DNA from: Crocinitomicaceae bacterium
GTDB lineage: Bacteria; Bacteroidota; Bacteroidia; Flavobacteriales_D; Crocinitomicaceae
Assembly: GCA_003512365.1 (NCBI GenBank)
Contig: DORI01000155.1
Span: 1-14,857, forward strand
Direction of reading: 5' to 3'
Length of the DNA stretch: 14,857 nucleotides
In this document: piece after piece, positions 7,871 to 14,857 of the stretch
Layout: the number at the start of each line of letters is the position of its first letter
Numbering within the stretch: position 1 is the stretch's first letter
Notes under the pieces: generated by a model
The model's input: the letters and a program-made list of their open reading frames with translations, nothing else
Databases searched by the model: none
What the model was told of the DNA's origin: nothing
Program-made: the position numbers and the translations under genes

Positions 7871-10147
7871 ATGAAAATGAAAAAAATAATTTTATCCGGA
7901 TTACTTGCAGTAAGTTCACTAATGACTTTCGCACAAACCATTTCTGATGCTCGTAACATGGGTATTGGTCAAACTGTTACTATTCGTGGTGTTGTTACAA
8001 ACGGTACTGAATTAGGTAGTATCCGCTATGTTCAAGATGCGACAGGAGCATTGCCAATTTACGGAACAGGATTAAATAGCCTTTTGAGAGGTGATTCAGT
8101 TACCGCAACTGGCCCTTTGTTAGATTTTAGCGGATTATTGGAAATTTCGCCAGTATCAAATTTCATAGATCATGGGCCTTCTTTAGGAGGATTACCAACG
8201 CCTCAAATAGTTCCTCTTTCAGTAATTAATGAAGCAATTGAAGCACAACTTGTTAGAGTGGACAATGTTACATTTGTTCAGACAGGAAATTTTGCAACTG
8301 GAAATAGTACGGTGCAAATAACGGACGGAAGTACTACTTTGGATGTTCGAATTAACGGAACTACAAATATTGATGGAACAGCAATCCCAACGGGCCCCGT
8401 TTCAATTGTTGCCCTCGTAGGTCAATTTAATGCAAATTATCAGCTTGTTCCGAGAGATTTAAATGACATTTTCCCATACATTGCTCCTGCTCGTGAGATA
8501 AATGTTAAAATGGGTGGTTTGACAGTATTAAACAATGGAACCTATATTATTGGTAATGTAGCTTCAACGAATGTTACGATTGAAAATTCAGGATCTCAGA
8601 ATTTGACAGTGACAGCAACAACATTAAGTGGTACAAATGCTGCAGACTTTACCGGTACTTTCAGTGGAACAGTTAATCCAACAAGTAGCCAATCATTCAC
8701 CTTGAATTTTGCACCAACAGGAACAGGAACACGTACTGCCACATTGAGTATTGCAAATGACGATAGCGATGAAAATCCATATGTGATTACATTGTCTGCT
8801 GTTGGAACAGATAATTTAGCAACGGAACCAACTTCAAATCCAACCAATTTAACTTTTCCACTTATTAAAGCATATACACTTGGTGGTCAATATGCTGCTG
8901 GTGTAAATGCTGAAAAATACATTGTGCTTTGGAAAAATGGTTCTGCAGTTACTGGTGTTCCAACGGATGGTACAACGTATGAAAGAGGAGATGTAATTGG
9001 TGATGCAAAAGTGGCATACATTGGAAGTGGAATGAGCTTCACCCCGCGTCATGTCATTGCTAACCAGAATTACCATTTCGCTGTGTATGCATTCAATGGT
9101 CCAGATGGATTTGAAAACTATAAAACAACTGCTCCAGCAACAGGAAACGTGACGAGTCAAGGAGCTCAAATTGGAAATTACTACAATGGAATTAACTCAA
9201 ATTCCTCCTCATTTCTTACAAATTTATCTGCGTTAATTAATCCACATAATTTTGTCTCTTATTTTAATTACAAAACTACAATGATGAATCAATTTGAGAT
9301 TCGTGATACTACCGCAGGTCAATCATATGTAGTTTGTGTTTACTCAGGAGAAAGAAAAGTATTTAACGATCCTTTTGATTGGACAGCAACTGGTTATTCA
9401 CGTGAACATACCTATTCTCATTCTTGGATGCCTACTTTCCCCGCAGACAATCCTGAACAAAAAGAATACAACGACCAACATAATTTATACCCAACCAATC
9501 TTCAAAATGCGAATACGCCAAGAAGTAATTTGCCTCTAGATATTATTACAGGAAATACTGTATTTACCTATTTAGGTTGTTCAGTTGGATATAACAGTTC
9601 CAATCAATTGTGTTTTACTCCACGTCCTGAACAAAGAGGTAACGCTGCAAGATCAATATTCTACATGGCAACTTGCTACAATGGTCAATTAGGCAACAAC
9701 TGGCAAATTCCGACAAATCAAAATCAAGATATTTTGAAACAATGGCATTATGCAGATTTGCCAGATAATTATGAAATTGCTCGTCACGAATATATATATT
9801 CACTTCAGAACAATAGAAATCCGTATATCGATTCAACTGATTTTGTTTGCCATGTGAATTTTTCAAACATGACCTATGATGCATGTCAAGTGGGATTACA
9901 AGAAAAGTTAGAGGCTAATTTCTCAGTATTCCCTGTTCCTTCAAATAATAAAGTGTATGCTCAAGTTAATGGATTGAACATCGTTTCATATTCAGTATCT
10001 GACGCACAAGGAAGAGAGATTATGTCGGCTACTACTTTAAACTTACCTGTTTTGGAGCTATCTGCAGATAAATTCAAATCGGGAGTTTATATCTTAAAAG
10101 TTGGCACAGAATTAGGAACGGTACAATCGTCCTTTATCATTGAATAA
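7871..10147 (+). CDS. T9SS-secreted multidomain endonuclease I-family nuclease
   Basis: This is a secreted, probably non-specific DNase/RNase of the beta-beta-alpha-metal type. In order: signal peptide (1-21, ending TFA-Q); an OB-fold-like region (about 23-203, DUF5689/YhcR-like; VTIRGVVTNG, IRYVQDATG, GDSVTATG) that may bind nucleic acid; a choice-of-anchor-D/HYDIN-like Ig domain (about 208-312; VTIENSGSQNLTVT, FAPTGTGTRTATLSI); an FN3-like linker (about 318-430); the endonuclease I domain (about 432-668); and a T9SS sorting domain (about 680-758). Likely active-site residues are Glu512/His513 in SREHTYSHSWMP, Asn538 in DQHNLYP, and Glu587 in the conserved PEQRGNAARSIFYMA segment. Six cysteines fall within about 489-671 and may form disulfides. 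A second ATG two codons in (7877) gives an equally good signal peptide, so either start is possible. The gene overlaps the next one by one base (TAATG). Confidence 0.92.
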   Translation: MKMKKIILSGLLAVSSLMTFAQTISDARNMGIGQTVTIRGVVTNGTELGSIRYVQDATGALPIYGTGLNSLLRGDSVTATGPLLDFSGLLEISPVSNFIDHGPSLGGLPTPQIVPLSVINEAIEAQLVRVDNVTFVQTGNFATGNSTVQITDGSTTLDVRINGTTNIDGTAIPTGPVSIVALVGQFNANYQLVPRDLNDIFPYIAPAREINVKMGGLTVLNNGTYIIGNVASTNVTIENSGSQNLTVTATTLSGTNAADFTGTFSGTVNPTSSQSFTLNFAPTGTGTRTATLSIANDDSDENPYVITLSAVGTDNLATEPTSNPTNLTFPLIKAYTLGGQYAAGVNAEKYIVLWKNGSAVTGVPTDGTTYERGDVIGDAKVAYIGSGMSFTPRHVIANQNYHFAVYAFNGPDGFENYKTTAPATGNVTSQGAQIGNYYNGINSNSSSFLTNLSALINPHNFVSYFNYKTTMMNQFEIRDTTAGQSYVVCVYSGERKVFNDPFDWTATGYSREHTYSHSWMPTFPADNPEQKEYNDQHNLYPTNLQNANTPRSNLPLDIITGNTVFTYLGCSVGYNSSNQLCFTPRPEQRGNAARSIFYMATCYNGQLGNNWQIPTNQNQDILKQWHYADLPDNYEIARHEYIYSLQNNRNPYIDSTDFVCHVNFSNMTYDACQVGLQEKLEANFSVFPVPSNNKVYAQVNGLNIVSYSVSDAQGREIMSATTLNLPVLELSADKFKSGVYILKVGTELGTVQSSFIIE

Positions 10148-10845
10148 TGTTTAAACTTTATATTATTGTATGTGTTGGAGCAAGTCTTTTGGCTTGCTCT
10201 TCGCATTTAGTAATAGAAACTTCAAGCGCTCCAATTACACCTCAGATTGAATCCTCAGCCGACACCGAGGAGATTATAAAACCCTTTCGAGATTCGATGA
10301 GTGCGATAATGAGTGAAGTTATTGCCAAAGCCGATACAAATTTTGTTGCTCAACGCCCTTCCTCTAATCTAATGAACTGGGTTGCGGATGCCATTTTTAT
10401 TCAACAAACACAGACGGTTCGATTGTCAACTCCTGCTATTTGTTTATTGAATACAGGTGGAATTAGGTCAAGCCTTGGCAAAGGAGAGCTTACTTTAGGT
10501 GATTTCTACAAGCTCATGCCTTTTGATAATACAATTGTTTGGATTGAACTACCGATTGAAGCTTTAGATGATATCGCTTCTTACATAGCAAAAACAGGAG
10601 GCGAACCTGTCTCCAATTGCAGGGTAGAAAAGGGAAAATTGAAATTAAACTCCATGCGCGAAGGAGCGAAAACCTGTATCGTAATTACAAGTGATTATTT
10701 GGCAAATGCAGGCGATAAAATGGACTTCCTGAAAAAAGGTAAAATAATTAACCAAACCGGAAAGTTGATGAGAGATGTGCTGATTGATCACGCCAAACAA
10801 GAAGGTGTTTTAGATTCTAATAATGAAGTCAGATTTGTAAAATGA
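10147..10845 (+). CDS. 5'-nucleotidase C-terminal (substrate-binding) domain lipoprotein
   Basis: This protein is only the C-terminal, substrate-binding domain of UshA-type 5'-nucleotidases (5_nucleotid_C family), without a catalytic domain. The lipobox SLLAC places the lipidated cysteine at residue 17, so it should be a membrane-anchored periplasmic lipoprotein. A short linker precedes the domain (about 55-215). Visible landmarks are SSNLMNWVADA (72-82), LLNTGGIR (100-107, the arginine being a phosphate/substrate contact in the family), MPFDNTIVWIELP (124-136, with Phe126) and DYLANAGDKM (183-192, with Tyr184). Phe126 and Tyr184 sit where UshA stacks the nucleobase between two aromatic rings. 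It overlaps the nuclease by one base and the metallophosphoesterase by four (ATGA). The two halves presumably assemble into one 5'-nucleotidase. Adjacent split genes of this kind occur in other Bacteroidota. Confidence 0.9.
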   Translation: MFKLYIIVCVGASLLACSSHLVIETSSAPITPQIESSADTEEIIKPFRDSMSAIMSEVIAKADTNFVAQRPSSNLMNWVADAIFIQQTQTVRLSTPAICLLNTGGIRSSLGKGELTLGDFYKLMPFDNTIVWIELPIEALDDIASYIAKTGGEPVSNCRVEKGKLKLNSMREGAKTCIVITSDYLANAGDKMDFLKKGKIINQTGKLMRDVLIDHAKQEGVLDSNNEVRFVK

Positions 10846-11744
10846 ATCGCAGGAAATTTCTACAGAATATTACTTTAGGTTCTGGGGCCGTATTGCTCAG
10901 TTTTAATGGTTTTGGCCAATTAATTTCGAGAAAGAAAACAACAAAACTTACAATTCTTCATACCAACGATACGCATTCGAATATTGATCCTTTTCCGATT
11001 AATCACGCGAAATTCCCAGGAATGGGTGGTGTTTCGAGGAGGCATGCGTTGATTCAGAAAATAAGACAAAACGAAGATCATGTTTTACTTTTAGACAGTG
11101 GAGATATTTTTCAAGGCACGCCCTATTTCAATATGTTTAATGGTGAGTTGGAGATGAAACTCATGTCAGAATTGGGTTACGATGCCGCTACGATGGGAAA
11201 TCACGATTTTGACATTGGATTAGATGGCTTTAAAAAAGCCAAACGACATGCAAAATTCCCCTTCCTATGTGCCAATTACGATTTCTCAGAAACAATTTTG
11301 AATGGCGAAACGAAGCGATTTGAAATTTTTCAAAAAGGCGATTTGAAAATTGGTGTTTTCGGTATTGGGATTGAATTAAATGGCCTGGTAACTGAAATAA
11401 ATTACGAGAAAACCAAGTATTTAAATCCAATTACAACCGCAAATTCCGTTGCTAAAGAATTAAAACAAAAAGGTTGTGATTTGGTGATTTGTCTCTCACA
11501 CTTGGGCTATGATTATCCTGATTCTACAAAAATTTCTGATCGAAAATTAGCGCAACAATCAACCAATATTGATATAATTCTTGGTGGACACACCCATACT
11601 TTATTAGAAAAACCAACCATTGAGAAAAATAAAAAAGGGAAAAATGTGCTCATAAACCAAGTTGGCTATGCCGGATTATATTTAGGGAGAATTGATATTG
11701 ATGTGGAAAAAGGGGTGATCAGCAAAAACTTGGAGATCAAATAA
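10842..11744 (+). CDS. Tat-exported metallophosphoesterase, catalytic half of a 5'-nucleotidase
   Basis: This is a dimetal phosphoesterase matching the N-terminal catalytic domain of UshA, expected to hydrolyse 5'-nucleotides to nucleoside and phosphate in the periplasm. The N-terminus NRRKFLQN, followed by a mild hydrophobic stretch (ITLGSGAVLLSFNGFG), is a Tat signal, suggesting export after cytoplasmic folding and metal loading. All metal and catalytic positions are present: Asp43/His45 (HTNDTH), Asp88 (DSGDIFQG), Asn120/His121 with Asp124 (GNHDFD), His220 (LSHLGYD), and His250/His252 (GGHTHT). At 300 residues it stops where the linker to the C-terminal domain would begin; that domain is the preceding gene, so the usual order is reversed. 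The four-base overlap points to coupled translation and matched amounts. Relatives act on several phosphoesters, so nucleotides are the best guess rather than certain. Confidence 0.92.
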   Translation: MNRRKFLQNITLGSGAVLLSFNGFGQLISRKKTTKLTILHTNDTHSNIDPFPINHAKFPGMGGVSRRHALIQKIRQNEDHVLLLDSGDIFQGTPYFNMFNGELEMKLMSELGYDAATMGNHDFDIGLDGFKKAKRHAKFPFLCANYDFSETILNGETKRFEIFQKGDLKIGVFGIGIELNGLVTEINYEKTKYLNPITTANSVAKELKQKGCDLVICLSHLGYDYPDSTKISDRKLAQQSTNIDIILGGHTHTLLEKPTIEKNKKGKNVLINQVGYAGLYLGRIDIDVEKGVISKNLEIK

Positions 11745-11757
11745 TTTCGATAATCTT

Positions 11758-12354
11758 ATGAAAACATTTTCGTTGTTTCTCTTCCTGTTTTTTATATGTC
11801 CATATGCACATTTACAACATACTCCGGATCGAATTCTGTTCAATGGAATGAACGATGATGGGTCATCCTATAAAATCTACATGAAAGAACCAAGTTCCAG
11901 TAATCCTAAAGTTGCAAAAAACAAAAATATTAAGCATTTGGAGGAAATGCCAAACAAATGGGTTCCACTCTACCTTTATCATGACACACTGTGTACCTAC
12001 AAACCCTGCGATGGTATTTTTGTTTTTCACATAATTCGGAAGAAAAATGAATTGTTTTGGGTAAATTTTGAAGAGAATAATTCTTTGGGTTTAGGAAAAT
12101 TAAATGATTTGAGTACTAATCAATGGGAAATCGTTGCATTTAATAAAGGTTTAGAAAATCGACTAATTGCTAAAATTAAAAGAACGAAAGAAGGTTCTTT
12201 AATTATGTGTCATGAAAATACGCTCTACATAGACATAAATTCATTATCTAGACTGCCTAGAATAATAAATGATTGCACCACACAAAAAAACATAGAATTT
12301 CAAGAAATTGAATTAGCAACTTGCCAAATCATTAACTTACCAATAAAAAACTAA
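11758..12354 (+). CDS. Exported protein of unknown function, last gene of the cluster
   Basis: I do not recognise this 198-residue protein. Residues 1-20 form a strongly hydrophobic signal peptide (KTFSLFLFLFFICPYAHLQ). Cys14 lies inside it without a proper lipobox, so it is probably soluble periplasmic or secreted. The mature part is mixed alpha/beta in character and rich in Lys, Asn and Ile, with further cysteines at 79, 84, 151, 173 and 189. The close pair Cys79/Cys84 (LCTYKPCDG) could form a local disulfide. There is no T9SS sorting domain and no metal-binding or catalytic motif I can name. It starts 13 bases after the metallophosphoesterase on the same strand and is probably cotranscribed, which makes it a candidate accessory to that enzyme or a lineage-specific passenger. 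The gene is convergent with the next one. Confidence 0.75.
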   Translation: MKTFSLFLFLFFICPYAHLQHTPDRILFNGMNDDGSSYKIYMKEPSSSNPKVAKNKNIKHLEEMPNKWVPLYLYHDTLCTYKPCDGIFVFHIIRKKNELFWVNFEENNSLGLGKLNDLSTNQWEIVAFNKGLENRLIAKIKRTKEGSLIMCHENTLYIDINSLSRLPRIINDCTTQKNIEFQEIELATCQIINLPIKN

Positions 12355-12436
12355 ATTCTTTGCACCTGAATGAAGAAAACCAATTTTAAGACACAAAATT
12401 AAATTGTAGTCTATCGGCTCAAGAATTTATTAAATA

Positions 12437-12772
12437 TTAATTTTCCCATACTAACTCTTTAAATTCTGCATTAGAAAAATCTTCACCATTAATAATAATA
12501 TTTCCGGACAATCCACCTAAAAAACCCAAGGTATCACAATTATTAGACAATATTGTGACTGTCATATCAGATCCGCATTGACCGGGGTCAAAACTGTAAA
12601 CATCTTGATTTTGAAAAAAATATTGCTTAATACTTGCACCTGAGGAACAAGCTTCATTTTTGAATGAAGATATTTTTGAATTAATGCATAAAGAAGGGGT
12701 GTACTTATTACACTGAAAGGCAGACAAGCAGAAAAACAAAGCAGAACTTAACAGGTAAACTAATCTTTTCAT
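12437..12772 (-). CDS. Small exported cysteine-containing protein (DUF6970-like?)
   Basis: This 111-residue protein begins with a signal peptide (MKRLVYLLSSALFFCLSAFQ). Cys21 follows it, but the preceding AFQ is a poor lipobox, so lipidation is uncertain. The mature part has cysteines at 29, 42, 66 and 79, a VYSFDPGQCGSDM segment (58-70), LGFLGGLSGN (82-91) and an end of FKELVWEN. The pattern (CINSKI near the start, PGQCG-DM in the middle, LGG-x-GN-x-x-INGxxF near the end) resembles a small Bacteroidota secreted family I recall as DUF6970; the name is from memory and unconfirmed. Its role is unknown. It lies 76 bases downstream of the OmpA-family gene on the same strand, so it could be read from the same transcript or from its own unseen promoter. 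Confidence 0.72.
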   Translation of the reverse strand: MKRLVYLLSSALFFCLSAFQCNKYTPSLCINSKISSFKNEACSSGASIKQYFFQNQDVYSFDPGQCGSDMTVTILSNNCDTLGFLGGLSGNIIINGEDFSNAEFKELVWEN

Positions 12773-12848
12773 ATTTAATAAAAATTAATTGATATTACTT
12801 TTTATTTAAAAGCTTGTACAATCTAAAGATTATTAAACTAAATAAGCA

Positions 12849-14144
12849 TCACCTTACCACTTTAAATTCAACTCGTCTATTTTTAGCTTCTCTAACATCA
12901 GGTTCGTCTCCGTTACCATCTGCACCCTCTACAATATCACTACTCACCTGCAAACTGCTTTTGTGAGTAGCTTTCAATCGAGATGCATCAATACCATTCT
13001 TTACAAGATAATTTATCACAGCTTTCACACGTTCTTTATCTAAGTCTTTGTATTGCTCATCTTGAGCACCGGCTTCGTCTTCTTTTACATCCGTATGACC
13101 AATTACTTCAAGATTCATTTTAGGATCTTTTTTCATTGCATCCAAAATAAACGATAGATTTTCTGTGGCATTCGAAGTAAATTTAGCTTGCCCACCTCGG
13201 AAATGTAATTGATGTGCTTCCACTTTCTGAGCTAGGGTCATTTTTTCATCTAACTCAATCGGTTTATTGTAAATAACTGGTGAAAACGATTCCTCTAAAT
13301 TAACCACAACAGGCTTGAAACATTCACACTCTTCTTCTTTATCGATTAGGCGAATAACAATATTATCTACGTAATAATAAGCATGATTCATGGCTTCTGC
13401 CTCTGATTCTTTCGGTTTTTTTACAGCTTCAAATTTCCAAGGCGTATCCGTTGAAGTATATGCTTGATTTGGCTGAAAATTACCTATTGAAATGTATTTT
13501 TCATCTCCCTTTGCAATGTAAACATTCCCAACTTTTTCCCAACCGAAAAATCCTTTTATAATTTTTCTCGGAACGCGATCCTTGGTTGGATTTAAAACCA
13601 AATGATCGTCTGTGTCACCCACTTTTGGGGGTTCTGCGCCAAAATGACTTTTTGAAAAATACAATCCAAGATTGTTAATGGCATACTTGGAACTTTCCGC
13701 TAATGAAACATCATAAGACACGCAATATTTTAAACCTTTTTTTAATGTTACTGTTTCTTTGCCTTTTTTTAGCGCAATGGTAATGTAACTTCTTTCTAAA
13801 TTTCCATTCTTTCCTGGCTTGTAAGCGATTAATCCGGCGTAAGCCTCTCCACCTTGTCCTTCTTTTGGATTCTCTGAACCGAAAACATTGTTTGGAATGC
13901 CAACATCACCCGATGCGTCCTTCATAAACAAATCAGCTTTTACTTCCATTGTCGAAAGAACTTCTCCTTCTAACATTTCTACAGCGCCAATTTCAGTTAC
14001 CGTTTCTTTATCCTTAGTGTTTTCGAATGTCATTTTAAACACTTCTTTTTCATTACCTTTTCCTTTTTGAGCAAAGGAAACATTTGTAACCCCAGAGGCA
14101 ATAACCACCGAAAACAACGCGATTGATACTTTCTTACAATTCAT
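12849..14144 (-). CDS. OmpA-family protein with an N-terminal beta-rich domain
   Basis: Residues 1-26 are a signal peptide (MNCKKVSIALFSVV...VSFAQ). Residues about 33-268 form a beta-rich domain that ends in YYYVDNIVIRL, resembling jelly-roll or carbohydrate-binding-like modules on Bacteroidota surface proteins; the exact family is uncertain. A short CECF pair (273-276) and linker lead to an OmpA-type peptidoglycan-binding domain (about 311-431). There, Asp352 (IGHTD) and Arg372 (DKERVKAV) occupy the positions that hold diaminopimelate in OmpA, with a loop about five residues longer than usual between them; KNRRVEFKV closes the domain. It probably sits in the periplasm or outer membrane, tied to the cell wall. 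No transmembrane OmpA barrel is evident. The ATG lies inside the end of hemE (11-base overlap). No later methionine occurs before residue 38, past the signal peptide, so this start is well supported. Confidence 0.88.
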   Translation of the reverse strand: MNCKKVSIALFSVVIASGVTNVSFAQKGKGNEKEVFKMTFENTKDKETVTEIGAVEMLEGEVLSTMEVKADLFMKDASGDVGIPNNVFGSENPKEGQGGEAYAGLIAYKPGKNGNLERSYITIALKKGKETVTLKKGLKYCVSYDVSLAESSKYAINNLGLYFSKSHFGAEPPKVGDTDDHLVLNPTKDRVPRKIIKGFFGWEKVGNVYIAKGDEKYISIGNFQPNQAYTSTDTPWKFEAVKKPKESEAEAMNHAYYYVDNIVIRLIDKEEECECFKPVVVNLEESFSPVIYNKPIELDEKMTLAQKVEAHQLHFRGGQAKFTSNATENLSFILDAMKKDPKMNLEVIGHTDVKEDEAGAQDEQYKDLDKERVKAVINYLVKNGIDASRLKATHKSSLQVSSDIVEGADGNGDEPDVREAKNRRVEFKVVR

Positions 14145-14857
14145 AATTTTTAACAGTTTTAATGAATACTTTCACCTTTTCAGGGTCAATATCCGGATAA
14201 ACTCCGTGACCCAAATTTACAATATGTCTTTGACTTTTAAAGGATTTCAACATATTTATTGTTTCTTTCTCTATTAATTCATCGGAACCATACAAAACGC
14301 AAGGATCTAAATTTCCTTGTAATGTCTTTGTTTCACCGACCAAATTTCTTGCAACATGAACATCCATATTCCAATCTAATCCTAATGCAGTACAAGGTAA
14401 TTTAGAAATATCGTCTAAACTTGCCACTGCACCTTTCGAGAAAACTGTTAAGGGTACGCCATCTAATGCTTTTACAATTTTATTTATATAAGCAATACCA
14501 AATGTTGCGTACTGTTCACTTCCCAAAATTCCCGCCCAAGAATCAAATATCTGTAGCGCGTCCGCTCCAGCTTCCAACTGCCCTTTTAAATAGTCAATTG
14601 TCACATCCGAAATGCGGTTTAGCAATTCATGTGCCAAATCGGGTTTTGTATATAATAGTTTCCTTGATTCAGAAAAAGTTTTCGATCCTCTACCTTCCAC
14701 CATATAACACAAAATCGTCCATGGAGCACCAGCAAAACCTATTAATGGTACTCGTCTATCTAATTCTCGTTTGGTAATCTTTAAAGCTTCAAAAACATAA
14801 GAAAGGCGATCGTAGACATCAATTTTTTTATCGAGTAAAGCAAATTGTTCTTCTGTT
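14134..14857 (-). CDS. hemE: Uroporphyrinogen decarboxylase (partial; start outside window)
   Basis: This cytoplasmic enzyme removes four carboxyl groups from uroporphyrinogen III to give coproporphyrinogen III in heme synthesis, without a cofactor. The frame stays open to the right edge and holds the last 240 residues, about 70 percent of a usual 340-residue HemE. Family landmarks are GFAGAPWTILCYMVEGRGSK (fragment residues 40-59), the active-site region FDSWAG (with Asp at about fragment position 105), FSKGA, GLDWNMD, QGNLDP and the C-terminal NLGHGVYPDIDPE with its conserved histidine. A TTG at 14710-14712 inside this sequence is an ordinary leucine codon of the conserved WTILCYM segment, not a start. 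The stop codon lies within the beginning of the OmpA-family gene, so the two are likely transcribed together from a promoter to the right of the window. Confidence 0.95.
   Translation of the reverse strand, partial: TEEQFALLDKKIDVYDRLSYVFEALKITKRELDRRVPLIGFAGAPWTILCYMVEGRGSKTFSESRKLLYTKPDLAHELLNRISDVTIDYLKGQLEAGADALQIFDSWAGILGSEQYATFGIAYINKIVKALDGVPLTVFSKGAVASLDDISKLPCTALGLDWNMDVHVARNLVGETKTLQGNLDPCVLYGSDELIEKETINMLKSFKSQRHIVNLGHGVYPDIDPEKVKVFIKTVKNYEL

Noticed and set aside
8849..9169. 106-codon minus-strand open frame inside the nuclease gene
   Set aside because: It is antisense to the FN3-like part of the nuclease and has no family resemblance.
12381..12406. Terminator between the convergent genes ending at 12354 and 12437
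   Set aside because: CAATTTT/AAAATTAAATTG can pair, but the stem is all A-T apart from one end pair and has no distinct T-run; too weak to call.
14710..14712. TTG as a start codon for a 192-residue hemE product
   Set aside because: The conserved HemE sequence GFAGAPWTI continues in frame upstream to the window edge, so the TTG is internal.
14421..14777. 118-codon open frame on the plus strand
   Set aside because: It lies antisense to hemE, which is conserved throughout this stretch; the plus-strand product has no recognisable feature.

Overview
The window looks like a chromosomal stretch of a Bacteroidota bacterium. The likely order is Flavobacteriales, perhaps near Crocinitomicaceae/Fluviicola, but that placement is inference. 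The reasons are AT-rich DNA, little Shine-Dalgarno signal before the starts, a candidate Bacteroidota-type -7 box (TAnnTTTG), two secreted proteins ending in type IX secretion (T9SS) sorting domains, a TonB-dependent receptor with a carboxypeptidase-regulatory-like N-terminus, and a DPP IV-type S9 peptidase. I see no RNA genes, insertion sequences, prophage genes or CRISPR array.

Layout. Bases 3-134 hold the end of an unidentified plus-strand gene. A short hairpin follows and probably terminates both it and the convergent citrate synthase gene gltA (171-1457, minus). A secreted prolyl dipeptidyl peptidase (1575-3743, minus) comes next. A 274-base divergent gap (3744-4017) carries a candidate promoter, a near-palindromic direct repeat, a possible folded leader and a 21-codon upstream ORF for the plus-strand genes.

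The centre (4018-12354) is a tight plus-strand cluster that reads as one operon. In order it encodes a T9SS-secreted lamin-tail-domain protein, a TonB-dependent receptor, a T9SS-secreted multidomain nuclease with an endonuclease I domain, a lipoprotein that is only the C-terminal domain of a 5'-nucleotidase, a Tat-exported metallophosphoesterase that is the matching catalytic domain, and an unrecognised exported protein. Gaps are 25, 3, -1, -4 and 13 bases. The parts suggest a stepwise use of extracellular DNA: binding and cutting at the cell surface, TonB-driven uptake of fragments or nucleotides, then periplasmic dephosphorylation to nucleoside and phosphate. The enzyme families are clear; the pathway and the receptor's substrate are inferred.

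The right end is on the minus strand: a small cysteine-containing exported protein (12437-12772), an OmpA-family outer-membrane/peptidoglycan-linked protein (12849-14144), and the last 240 residues of uroporphyrinogen decarboxylase hemE, which runs off the window. The ompA-like gene starts inside the last codons of hemE (11-base overlap), so translation of the two is probably coupled.
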